A stretch of DNA of 15,138 nucleotides from an uncultured Gammaproteobacteria bacterium. GTDB lineage: Bacteria; Pseudomonadota; Gammaproteobacteria; Magnimaribacterales; D2472. This document shows, in pieces, positions 1 to 7,176 of the stretch. How positions within the stretch are numbered: the stretch's first letter is position 1; each line of letters begins with the position of its first letter. Where the stretch lies: NCBI GenBank assembly GCA_913050015.1, contig CAJXAZ010000021.1, positions 1 through 15,138 of the forward strand, given 5' to 3'. The position numbers were made by a program, and so were the translations under genes. The notes below the pieces were generated by a model that ran no database searches, was not told the origin of the DNA, and saw only the letters and a list, made by a program, of their open reading frames with translations.

Positions 1-1643
1 CTTACGTGATCGTCATTAAGATAGCCTGATAGCTCAGTAGGAACATGATATGGCGTTGAATTACCAGTTGCAGCAAGCAAACCAGATAAACAATATGGAT
101 TAGCTGTACTAGGTGATGCTGCAGCTCCAGCGCCTAATGCACCTGATGCACAAGCAGCACTTCCTGCCAATCCACCTAAAACCCATGTCTGATAAAAAGG
201 AATTCCACCGTATGCATCGAATGCACCGCCGTAAAGTATTTTTGAATATGGATGATTAGAGAAATTACCTGTTAAGTTCCAAGCAGCAGTTTGCACTTGG
301 TATCTGTTGTGAGATCTTGAGTCATAGCTATAAATACCAGCTACAAAGTTAATAGGTCCTTCATAATCTGAAATAAAACTTATCTCAGCTTGATTACTAT
401 TAGATTCAGCATTTGAGAACTCATAAGTTCTATCGCCTGTTACATTTTCAGTAAAACCGTATTTATCTCCGTTGAAAGTTCCACCAAAAGTACCAGTGAA
501 TGAGACAGGAGGTAGGCCTAACCCAGCAAGAATACCAGGAAATGTTTTTGTAGTATGACCATAGTCATTATCTACCATATGATAGTAATCTCTGATTGTA
601 TGCGATAGTTTAACGTTCATAGTTATCTCATCTGATAACTCAGTGTTATAGGCTAGCTGTGTAAGAGAGTACTCAGATTTGTGAACTGGATTTCTTGTTA
701 AGTTAGCTTCACGAAAACTAGAAGCCACAGTAGCACCAACATTTTGGTTTACAAAAGCACTACCTTCTAAGCCAGCAACAAGGTTAAATACTGCAGCTGT
801 ACTTCCTCTTGAATCAGCACTCTGATTAATACTGCCTACAGTAAGAGGATTACATCCAAATAGGGCATGAGTTTCACAAACTATAGTACCTATGTTATTT
901 CTATTATCATCTGCATTGTTAATGAAATGAGTGAATTCAAGAGTAGACGTATCATTAATGTCATAGTCTATTGATAATCTCATTCCTTCAGCATCTTTGT
1001 CATTAAATTTAGAACCATCTCTTATATTGGTTGTTAGACCATCTCTAACAGAGGTTGTTACAGCAAGTCTAGCAGCAAGACGATCGGTGATAGGTAGGTT
1101 AATAACACCTGTTATATCTTGTTGACCATAAGAACCTGAAACGATGTCAAACTTGCCACCGTACTCTGCAGTCGGTCTCGCAGAAATCAAGTTGATTGCA
1201 CCTACAACAGCATTTCTTCCAAATAACGTTCCTTGTGGTCCTTTAAGTACCTCAATACGCTCAATGTCAAGAAAGCCTATATCGGCAAAGGCCCCTGCTC
1301 CAGAATCATGACCGTTGGTTGCAACTACGACAGCTCCAACAACAGCAGCACCTACTCCGTATGATCCAGTTCCTCTAATTGCATAAGATGAGCCTGATCC
1401 AATTCCTTTGTCAGTAATTAAACCTGGAACTATTTCAGCTAAATCGGATGAATCCTTAACTAAGTTTTTCTCCAATGACTCTGCCGTAAAAGCTTCAATG
1501 GATATAGCTAAATCTTGAACTGATTCCGCTTTTTTAGTAGCTGTGACAACAACTTCCTCAATCTCTTGAGCAGCGATGTTCAAAGAAAAAACGAAAAGAA
1601 AACCTATACTACAACTTAATACATTCTTAAATAATTTGTTCAT
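1..1643 (-). CDS. TonB-dependent outer-membrane receptor, 3' end cut by window edge
   Basis: The frame is open from ATG at 1643 to the window edge and gives 547 residues, lacking the C-terminal part of the barrel. A signal peptide (about residues 1-25, ending NIAAQ) is followed by a TonB box (EEVVVTATKK, 29-38). The plug domain follows, with AIRGTG near 88-93 and IERIEVLKGPQGTLFGRNA near 127-145. After about residue 190 the sequence reads as alternating beta strands and long loops. Family knowledge: such receptors import siderophores, vitamin B12, glycans or other large substrates across the outer membrane, using TonB energy. The substrate cannot be told. The usual GRNATGGAIN reads GRNAVVGAIN here. 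Two loops carry cysteine pairs (256/264 and 498/518), and the second is very rich in Ala and Gly. A good ribosome site, AGGGGG (1651-1656), lies 7 bases before the ATG. The gene has its own 117-base upstream region after yidD, so it is probably transcribed separately. Confidence 0.93.
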   Translation of the reverse strand, partial: MNKLFKNVLSCSIGFLFVFSLNIAAQEIEEVVVTATKKAESVQDLAISIEAFTAESLEKNLVKDSSDLAEIVPGLITDKGIGSGSSYAIRGTGSYGVGAAVVGAVVVATNGHDSGAGAFADIGFLDIERIEVLKGPQGTLFGRNAVVGAINLISARPTAEYGGKFDIVSGSYGQQDITGVINLPITDRLAARLAVTTSVRDGLTTNIRDGSKFNDKDAEGMRLSIDYDINDTSTLEFTHFINNADDNRNNIGTIVCETHALFGCNPLTVGSINQSADSRGSTAAVFNLVAGLEGSAFVNQNVGATVASSFREANLTRNPVHKSEYSLTQLAYNTELSDEITMNVKLSHTIRDYYHMVDNDYGHTTKTFPGILAGLGLPPVSFTGTFGGTFNGDKYGFTENVTGDRTYEFSNAESNSNQAEISFISDYEGPINFVAGIYSYDSRSHNRYQVQTAAWNLTGNFSNHPYSKILYGGAFDAYGGIPFYQTWVLGGLAGSAACASGALGAGAAASPSTANPYCLSGLLAATGNSTPYHVPTELSGYLNDDHV

Positions 1644-1760
1644 AATTTATCCCCCTATATGGAATTAGAACTGGTTACCCCAAAACTATATCACTAAATA
1701 TATATATAAAAAACAGGTATATTAATTAGTTATAATGTCTAATATAAATCATAAATAGTA

Positions 1761-1961
1761 CTACTTTTCGTTATGCCAAGGATGACATTTAGATATTCTA
1801 ATAACAGCGAGATATATGCCTTTAAAAACTCCAAACTCTTCAATTGATTCAAGGGCATATTGCGAGCATGTTGGGTCAAACCTACAAGATGGTGGCGTTA
1901 AAGGAGATATAAAATATCTATAAAATTTGATTGGCAGAATAAATATTTTTATAAAAAACAT
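1761..1961 (-). CDS. yidD: YidD, membrane protein insertion efficiency factor (short form)
   Basis: A 66-residue protein that matches the YidD family over nearly its full length. An amphipathic N-terminus (FFIKIFILPIKFYRYFISP) is followed by the conserved cysteine region CRFDPTCSQYALE (C26, C32), then FGVFKGIYLA and KCHPW (C59). Family knowledge: YidD is a small inner-membrane-associated protein that assists YidC/Sec-dependent insertion. Family members usually continue past CHPW/CHPF into a Gly-rich tail ending near DPVP. Here the protein stops after CHPWHNEK, and the other frames just downstream do not encode the missing tail. The ATG lies 11 bases after the thrS stop with no clear Shine-Dalgarno, so translation probably depends on thrS. 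YidD is best known beside rpmH, rnpA and yidC; a thrS-yidD pairing is, from memory, seen in alphaproteobacteria. Confidence 0.9.
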   Translation of the reverse strand: MFFIKIFILPIKFYRYFISPLTPPSCRFDPTCSQYALESIEEFGVFKGIYLAVIRISKCHPWHNEK

Positions 1962-1972
1962 ATCGCCATATT

Positions 1973-3904
1973 TTAATTAGGGCGAGTATTCTCTTCGCTT
2001 AAAATTTTAATAGCCTCTTCTAATTCATAGGTTTCTGTTTTATCGCTATCCATTCGTCTTATGGAAACAGTTCTATTTTCTTGCTCCCTTTTACCAAGAG
2101 CAATAATTACTGGAACCTTAGTTGAGCTATGCTCGCGAACTTTATAGCTAATCTTTTCGTTTCTAAGATCAGCATTACACCTAATACCAACTTCGCTTAG
2201 CTTAGTGATAATTTCATTAGCATATTCATCAGCATCGGAAATAATAGTCGCTACTGCAACTTGAACTGGTGCTAGCCAAAAAGGAAGCTTACCCGAATAG
2301 TTCTCTATTAATACGCCAATAAATCTTTCAAAGGATCCAAGGATGGCTCTATGAATCATAACGGGCCTATGCTTAGAGCCGTCTTCTCCTACATATTCAG
2401 CATCTAGTCTCTCAGGAAGATTGAAATCTGCCTGGAAAGTTCCACACTGCCATTCTCTTCCTATAGCATCAGTTAAAACAAAATCAAGCTTAGGGCCATA
2501 AAAAGCTCCACCGCCTTCTTCTAACTTGTAGGGAAGGCCAAGATTTTTAATTGCTGATTCTAAAGCGTCTTCTGCCTTATCCCAAACCTCATCACTGCCA
2601 ACTCTAATTTCAGGACGCGTCGAAAGTTTAATATCAAACTTTTCAAAACCTAAATCTTTATAAATACGAGAAAGTAATTCAATAAATAACCCTGTCTCTG
2701 ATTCTATCTGCTCTTCTGTACAAAAAATATGCCCATCATCCTGGGTGAACCCTCTCACCCTCATTAGTCCGTGCATAGTTCCAGATGCTTCGTATCTATG
2801 ACATGATCCAAATTCAGCCAATCTTAAAGGAAGGTCCCTATAGGACTTAAGTCCTTGATTGTATATCTGGACATGACAAGGACAGTTCATTGGCTTCAAT
2901 GCATTAACTCTTTTCTCATTAGCATGCTCTTCATCAATTTCTGTAATAAACATATTTTCTCTATATTTATCCCAATGACCTGAGGCTTCCCATAATTTTC
3001 TATCTAGAACTTGAGGTGTCTTAATCTCTTTATAACCACATAGCTCTAAATTAGATCTCATATAACTCTCTAAGAGTCTGTATATTGTCCAGCCATCCGG
3101 ATGCCAAAAAACCATGCCAGGAGCTTCTTCTTGGAAATGAAATAAGTTCATTTCTTTGCCTAACTTTCTATGATCTCTTTTTTCAGCTTCCTCAATTCTA
3201 TCTAAGTACGCGCTTAGATCTTTCTCATTCTTCCATGCAGTTCCATATATTCTAGTGAGCATTTTATTATTAGAATCGCCTTTCCAATATGCTCCTGCTA
3301 TTTTTAGTAATTTAAATGCGCCTATGTGCTTAAGGCTTGGGATGTGCGGACCTCGGCATAAATCAACAAATTTAAAATCATCTTGATAGTAAAGTTGAAA
3401 GCCATCTTCTTGCTCGGAATCATTAATAATAGATTCCTTATAAGGCTCTCCCTCTAATTTAAATATCTCAATAGCCTCTTCTTTTGTATTAAGTTTTTTT
3501 GTTATTAGTGAATTAGATGAAATGATTTTTTTCATCTCTTTTTCAATCGAGTCTAAGTCTTCAGGTGATATAGCTTTTTTGAATTCAAAGTCGTAATAAA
3601 ACCCATCTGTAATAGTTGGACCTATAGCAAGCTTTGTTCCTGGAAATAAATTCTTTACAGCTCTGGCTAGAACCTGAGCAGTTAATGTATGCCTCATTAT
3701 TTCTAAGCCATCATCTGAATCTATGGTTATTATGGAGACCTTTGAATCTTCATTAATGGGGTCATTTAGGTCTTTCTGAATGCCATTGACGGTTACAGCA
3801 AGTGCAGCTTTAGCAAGACCAGCTCCAATACTAGAAGCTAAGTCCAAACCAGTTGACCCTTGCTCTAATTCTCTAATACTTCCGTCTGGTAATGTAATGT
3901 TCAT
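1973..3904 (-). CDS. thrS: Threonyl-tRNA synthetase
   Basis: A full-length class II synthetase (643 residues) that charges tRNA-Thr in the cytoplasm. Domains in order: TGS (about 1-62), editing domain (about 65-225), catalytic core (about 240-535) and anticodon-binding domain (about 540-640). The expected zinc ligands are C341 (in MNCPCH), H392 (DDGHIFC) and H518 (RPVMIH). Motif 2 is seen around FGSCHRYE (365-372) and motif 3 around HRAILGSFERF (518-528). The editing domain is odd: the usual HxxxH that starts it reads RHTLTAQVLARAV, with an extra residue and Gln in place of the second His, while its partner motif DLCRGPH (C183, H187) is intact. The start lies 10 bases after the upstream hydrolase stop. 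There is no clear Shine-Dalgarno, but a TATAAT (3914-3919) sits just before the ATG. NCPCH and FHFQEEAPG are, from memory, like alphaproteobacterial enzymes. Confidence 0.97.
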   Translation of the reverse strand: MNITLPDGSIRELEQGSTGLDLASSIGAGLAKAALAVTVNGIQKDLNDPINEDSKVSIITIDSDDGLEIMRHTLTAQVLARAVKNLFPGTKLAIGPTITDGFYYDFEFKKAISPEDLDSIEKEMKKIISSNSLITKKLNTKEEAIEIFKLEGEPYKESIINDSEQEDGFQLYYQDDFKFVDLCRGPHIPSLKHIGAFKLLKIAGAYWKGDSNNKMLTRIYGTAWKNEKDLSAYLDRIEEAEKRDHRKLGKEMNLFHFQEEAPGMVFWHPDGWTIYRLLESYMRSNLELCGYKEIKTPQVLDRKLWEASGHWDKYRENMFITEIDEEHANEKRVNALKPMNCPCHVQIYNQGLKSYRDLPLRLAEFGSCHRYEASGTMHGLMRVRGFTQDDGHIFCTEEQIESETGLFIELLSRIYKDLGFEKFDIKLSTRPEIRVGSDEVWDKAEDALESAIKNLGLPYKLEEGGGAFYGPKLDFVLTDAIGREWQCGTFQADFNLPERLDAEYVGEDGSKHRPVMIHRAILGSFERFIGVLIENYSGKLPFWLAPVQVAVATIISDADEYANEIITKLSEVGIRCNADLRNEKISYKVREHSSTKVPVIIALGKREQENRTVSIRRMDSDKTETYELEEAIKILSEENTRPN

Positions 3905-3913
3905 ATCATCAAT

Positions 3914-3919
3914 ATTATA
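3914..3919 (-). promoter_or_regulatory. Candidate internal -10 box for thrS
   Basis: On the minus strand a perfect TATAAT overlaps the stop codon of the upstream hydrolase and ends 9 bases before the thrS ATG. It would start transcription 2-3 bases before the ATG, giving a nearly leaderless thrS mRNA. No good -35 box was found at 16-18 bases, and this DNA is AT-rich, so the site may be chance. Confidence 0.25.
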
Positions 3920-5744
3920 TAGGTAAATACAAAACTGTATTAGTTGAAAGAATCATTATAAATATTAAAGTTGTGACCATGGGTCCGAGATAAACTCTTC
4001 CTGTCATATAAAAAAAGTACCTATTAAAGTATGGCAATACGAACATCATCGGAACAATAGCAAATAGTAAATTTACGCTTAGCCAGTTTGTTGTCCAAAA
4101 GACAGTCCCTGTTTTTGCAAAAGTTACATATTGGATAATTATTATTAATAACAGTCCCAATGAATTAGCAAATCCTGCCGTGAGCATGGAAAGCCATTCT
4201 GGTTGCCCTTCTATTCTCATTGCACCATTTACTCTTAATGAATTAGAAAAAAAGAAAACAAAAAAGAATGGGGCATACATAGCTAGAACGATTAATAATT
4301 CTGGTTGGAATATTCTGACCCCCATAAACCAAAATCTGTAATCAACATGGAAAATATAATAAATTAAGAATAAAAACGAGTAATAAATAGAAAAAATTAA
4401 AAGCGCTAATGCAAAAGTCTTTATAAGATAATTAAGATTAGCCTCAACTCCCCATGAGCTTGAAGATACGCCATGTTTTTTTCCAAATAATTGATAAGAA
4501 AGTGTAAATAAAATTAAGCCTATTATTCCGTTAAAGGTAGCCCACAACATTACAGAGTTATTCATTCGTTGAGGAAAGAACCAAGTTAAGTCTCTACTTG
4601 AGGCAGCAACAAATATACTTTTAGCTGCATCAACCATCGGAATATAGGAAAGACAAGCTATTAAGGCTCCCAAGAAAAAAATTATCCAGAAAATTATTTT
4701 GGATTTTTTATTTTGAACTGGAAGAGGTTTTGGAACATTTTTAACCAGAGAGCTAAACGCTTTTGAAGATAGTAAAACTCTCGATAAAGGCAGAAGCATG
4801 ATCATGGCAGTGATCATAGATATTAATGTCATCAACTCTTTAAATTGCCAAATTTGATTAGAAGAATCTATATTTGATTTGATATCAAAAACTTTCTCAA
4901 AGTATTCTATTTGATTTGCTGTAGCTTGATTATTGTAGGGCTGAAACGGATGAATTAAGTTTTCATTATGAATTACTCGCAAAGACCTAGTACCTAGAGA
5001 CCCATAGTATTTTCCTAACTCAACCTCCTCCAAGACATTATCGGCATTACTAATACCAGAATTTACTACTCTAATAGATTCTGGAGCAATCTTCATATTT
5101 GAGGCATCCCAACCCTTTAATTCATTTCTAAATGCTCCTTCATCATACAAAGCATAACTAACGCCGATATTAGATCTAATATCTTTAAGGACATCGTCTA
5201 AAAGGGTGAGCACATAGCCTGATACAAATACTGAATGTAGCATGCTGGGTTCATTATTTTTAATTGCTTGTTTCCCAAAATAATTAGCTCCTCTAATAGC
5301 AGCATTTCCGCCCATTGAGTGACCGGTGCTTGCAATCTTATTTATATCTATATAATTTAAAAAGCTTCCAGTATGTGCAAGCTCAACCAAAGCAAACATT
5401 CCATATCCCTGAGTTGTTGCAGCTCTTTTACTTCTAGATGAACTTGAAAGACCTTGAGCATATGGGTCAATTAAAGCTACCACCATGCCTCTTCTTGAAA
5501 GCTCGATAGCTATATTTGATAGCGCTTCTTTTGATCTTTGGAATCCAGGAACAACGACAATAAAAGGTGCCTTATTTTTACTAGTCGCTGAATTTGGTTT
5601 ATATAAATCAAAGACTAGGTGCTGCCCGTTATCTGTTGGGAGCTTCATAGAACTTACATCAACTTTTCCAAAATTAGATTGAATTAAGGATGCACTAAAA
5701 CTACAAAAAAGAATAAGGGAAATACACTTTAGTAAAAATTTCAT
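3915..5744 (-). CDS. Alpha/beta hydrolase fused to a multi-pass membrane domain
   Basis: A 609-residue protein in two halves. An N-terminal hydrophobic segment (1-20) acts as signal peptide or anchor. It leads into an alpha/beta-hydrolase domain (about 35-290) with VVVPGFQ near 63-69, the nucleophile elbow TGHSMGG (Ser143) and a possible catalytic His265 in LIHPF. The acid residue is not obvious. From about 303 to the end there are roughly eight hydrophobic helices (near 303-324, 350-370, 398-420, 438-465, 482-500, 518-541, 554-573 and 587-607). The predicted arrangement is a periplasmic hydrolase tethered to the inner membrane. The substrate is unknown; a lipid, ester or peptide would all be compatible. 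It is the first gene of a run with thrS (10-base gap) and yidD. No Shine-Dalgarno precedes the ATG, and a TATAAT lies only 6 bases upstream, so the message may be leaderless. I do not recognise a named family for the membrane half. Confidence 0.85.
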   Translation of the reverse strand: MKFLLKCISLILFCSFSASLIQSNFGKVDVSSMKLPTDNGQHLVFDLYKPNSATSKNKAPFIVVVPGFQRSKEALSNIAIELSRRGMVVALIDPYAQGLSSSSRSKRAATTQGYGMFALVELAHTGSFLNYIDINKIASTGHSMGGNAAIRGANYFGKQAIKNNEPSMLHSVFVSGYVLTLLDDVLKDIRSNIGVSYALYDEGAFRNELKGWDASNMKIAPESIRVVNSGISNADNVLEEVELGKYYGSLGTRSLRVIHNENLIHPFQPYNNQATANQIEYFEKVFDIKSNIDSSNQIWQFKELMTLISMITAMIMLLPLSRVLLSSKAFSSLVKNVPKPLPVQNKKSKIIFWIIFFLGALIACLSYIPMVDAAKSIFVAASSRDLTWFFPQRMNNSVMLWATFNGIIGLILFTLSYQLFGKKHGVSSSSWGVEANLNYLIKTFALALLIFSIYYSFLFLIYYIFHVDYRFWFMGVRIFQPELLIVLAMYAPFFFVFFFSNSLRVNGAMRIEGQPEWLSMLTAGFANSLGLLLIIIIQYVTFAKTGTVFWTTNWLSVNLLFAIVPMMFVLPYFNRYFFYMTGRVYLGPMVTTLIFIMILSTNTVLYLPI

Positions 5745-5750
5745 TTAAAT

Positions 5751-5758
5751 ATTATAAT
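5751..5758. promoter_or_regulatory. Palindromic ATTATAAT serving as -10 box on both strands
   Basis: ATTATAAT is its own reverse complement, so it holds a perfect TATAAT on each strand: 5753-5758 on plus and 5756-5751 on minus. On plus it would start RNA near 5765, about 18 bases before the tRNA-Arg. On minus it would start RNA at or within a base or two of the hydrolase ATG at 5744, giving a leaderless message. The -35 regions are poor on both sides. This is inferred from position and sequence only. Confidence 0.45.
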
Positions 5759-5782
5759 CCTAGGAACCAATTTAGTGATACT

Positions 5783-5857
5783 GCCTTCTTAGTTAAATGG
5801 ATATAACAGATCCCTCCTAAGGATTAGTTGCAGGTTCGATTCCTGCAGAGGGCACCA
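5783..5857 (+). tRNA. tRNA-Arg (anticodon CCU), CCA encoded
   Basis: The cloverleaf can be folded by hand. The acceptor stem GCCTTCT (5783-5789) pairs with AGAGGGC (5847-5853), with one G-U. The D stem is GTTA/TAAC (5792-5795/5804-5807). The anticodon stem is GATCC/GGATT (5809-5813/5821-5825) with loop CTCCTAA. The T stem GCAGG/CCTGC (5830-5834/5842-5846) closes the loop TTCGATT. The anticodon at 5816-5818 is CCT, which reads the arginine codon AGG. The D loop has A after GG, consistent with the A20 arginine identity element. The 3' end ACCA is encoded. It is the only plus-strand gene in the first 11 kb, and it diverges from the hydrolase-thrS-yidD operon. Confidence 0.95.
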
Positions 5858-5863
5858 TAAAAA

Positions 5864-5884
5864 AACCCTCCATAAAGGAGGGTT
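5864..5884 (-). terminator. Rho-independent terminator of the small secreted-protein operon
   Basis: A perfect 8-bp stem (AACCCTCC, loop of 5, GGAGGGTT). Read on the minus strand it is followed directly by a run of T (complement of the A run at 5859-5865), 19 bases past the stop of the upstream gene. This stops minus-strand transcription before it runs antisense through the tRNA. On the plus strand the hairpin starts 7 bases after the tRNA CCA but has only a weak T tract (TTCTATTT), so it may also help end the tRNA transcript. Confidence 0.85.
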
Positions 5885-5902
5885 CTATTTAAAAGATAAA
5901 CC

Positions 5903-6589
5903 TTATTCTACAAGAGACATCAAGTTATCTGAGTGATCCATAACATCAAGTTTTAGATCAGCTAATTCATTTTCATGAATATCACCAAGAGTTTTTACTT
6001 TCTTTGCAAAATCAGCATAGCTATCAAAGCCACATGTAAAGTACCAAGCCTGCTCTGTTCCCCAGAAGTGCTCCATCATATTACAGCCGCCAAAACTTGT
6101 ATCATACGCATCAAATAAAATCTTAGCATTTGCTCTTTTTTCATTATCAGTTAGATAAGGGCCAAAGCTATATGATGCCATCAAAACATGAGGTGTCTTT
6201 TTAGATAGATTTTTTTCAACTATTGCCACTATGTTGTCAGAATGATCACCGTAGATCTGCCTTACGTCTCCAGCTCCTGGCTTGTCATTAATTTCAGCAA
6301 ATTGCTCCCAAGAATCAAAATAACAAAAGGAGTAAAAAGCTCTATCTCCTCCAAATGAATGCCTGTATAAACCGCAAACATTGTAACCATCTTCTTGAAG
6401 TTCCTTAACGTTCTTTAATAGACTTTTCCCTAAGACTGACGGATTGGATCCTGCAGGCATAGTATAAGTTGATAGATATGCAAAATTGTTCTCAAACATC
6501 TTCTTGTCATGCTCGCCGCTTTCATGATGAGCGCTATAAGCGAAGAAACTTAAACTAAGAAGTGGTAATAATATAAATAATTTTTTCAT
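5903..6589 (-). CDS. Secreted protein of two tandem repeats, function unknown
   Basis: A 228-residue protein with a clear signal peptide (1-20, ending AYSA) and a His-rich mature start (HHESGEH). The rest is an internal duplication. Repeat A spans about 36-127 and repeat B about 133-228. Each has a Cys, a His 5 residues later, a second Cys 17 residues after the first (C72/H77/C89 and C169/H174/C186), an aromatic FDSW/FDSY motif, and ends in DHSDN plus a short helix (115-119 and 218-222). Each repeat could be a ferredoxin-like or dimeric alpha/beta-barrel half, making a pseudodimer; this is inference. The paired cysteines could form one disulfide per repeat in the periplasm. Translation is coupled to the NTF2-like gene just upstream, whose stop lies 2 bases before this ATG. 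A strong terminator follows. I do not recognise a named family. Confidence 0.85.
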   Translation of the reverse strand: MKKLFILLPLLSLSFFAYSAHHESGEHDKKMFENNFAYLSTYTMPAGSNPSVLGKSLLKNVKELQEDGYNVCGLYRHSFGGDRAFYSFCYFDSWEQFAEINDKPGAGDVRQIYGDHSDNIVAIVEKNLSKKTPHVLMASYSFGPYLTDNEKRANAKILFDAYDTSFGGCNMMEHFWGTEQAWYFTCGFDSYADFAKKVKTLGDIHENELADLKLDVMDHSDNLMSLVE

Positions 6590-6591
6590 TA

Positions 6592-7077
6592 CTAGTCCTC
6601 AAAATCAGTTGCTACTGTTTTATGAACGCCGCCATAACTTGCTGGAGAGTAATGAGCGCTTCTTACAACCCATTTACCATCTTCTTTAACCCAGTTCATT
6701 GTTACTCTCGTTCTATAGTCACTCATAGCACCAGGGCTACCGACCATTCCTTCTGAATAAAATCTAACATGCACAACATCATCTGAAATAGCCGTTGCCT
6801 CAGTATAGAAATGTTGAGTAACTGCGTCGCCGCCTTGTGCCCAACTAGCTTCTGTTTGTATGGCTAGAGGTTTGTGAAAGCTTCCATCTGAATTTGTATC
6901 TAAAGTTCCAGCTTTACTGGACATAGCAACTACAGTTTTATAGTCTTTGCTATTTCTAGCATCCATATATGCTGACAAGGCTTTTAAAACTTGAGCCTCA
7001 CTTGAATCTGCATGATGATCTGCAAATGTAAAAGTACTGATGCCAAGAATGGCTATCATTAAAGTTATTTTTTTCAT
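6592..7077 (-). CDS. Secreted NTF2-like (SnoaL/DUF4440-type) protein
   Basis: A 161-residue protein with a signal peptide (1-19, ending TFTFA) and a mature start DHHAD. The remainder has the order expected of an NTF2-like cone: an N-terminal helix with ALSAYMDARNSKDYKTVV (34-51), a mid helix and strands, then the long C-terminal strands VTMNWVKEDGKWVVRSAH. Family knowledge: SnoaL/DUF4440 proteins are small enzymes or ligand-binding domains, often of unknown substrate, here probably periplasmic. A ribosome site AGGGA lies 5 bases before the ATG. The 99-base gap to cysS probably holds its promoter. It is the first gene of a two-gene operon with the tandem-repeat secreted protein, which shares the HH motif at the mature N-terminus. 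The exact function cannot be inferred. Confidence 0.82.
   Translation of the reverse strand: MKKITLMIAILGISTFTFADHHADSSEAQVLKALSAYMDARNSKDYKTVVAMSSKAGTLDTNSDGSFHKPLAIQTEASWAQGGDAVTQHFYTEATAISDDVVHVRFYSEGMVGSPGAMSDYRTRVTMNWVKEDGKWVVRSAHYSPASYGGVHKTVATDFED
6596..6600 (-). promoter_or_regulatory. Ribosome binding site inside the end of the NTF2-like gene
   Basis: GAGGA, formed by the last codons of the NTF2-like gene, lies 6 bases before the ATG of the tandem-repeat protein. The NTF2-like stop codon sits between them. This supports the chosen start at 6589 and direct translational coupling of the two genes. Confidence 0.7.
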
Positions 7078-7176
7078 ATTTTTCCCTATTTTTAAAAATT
7101 AATATCAATAAGAATAATACATGAATTTATTAGAATTGCTCGTTAAAAGAGAGCTATTTGAGAAAGGTTAAATTTA

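Noticed and set aside
1697..1712. TATATATA run upstream of the TonB receptor as a phase-variation repeat
   Set aside because: Short and imperfect, in very AT-rich intergenic DNA; it probably only adds flexibility to the promoter region.
5485..5682. Plus-strand open frame of 65 codons
   Set aside because: Lies wholly inside the hydrolase domain on the opposite strand; the translation matches no family and the hydrolase frame has clear motifs.
7120..7165. Possible terminator between cysS and the NTF2-like gene (GCTC/GAGC)
   Set aside because: Only a 4-bp stem with no T tract, too weak to support.
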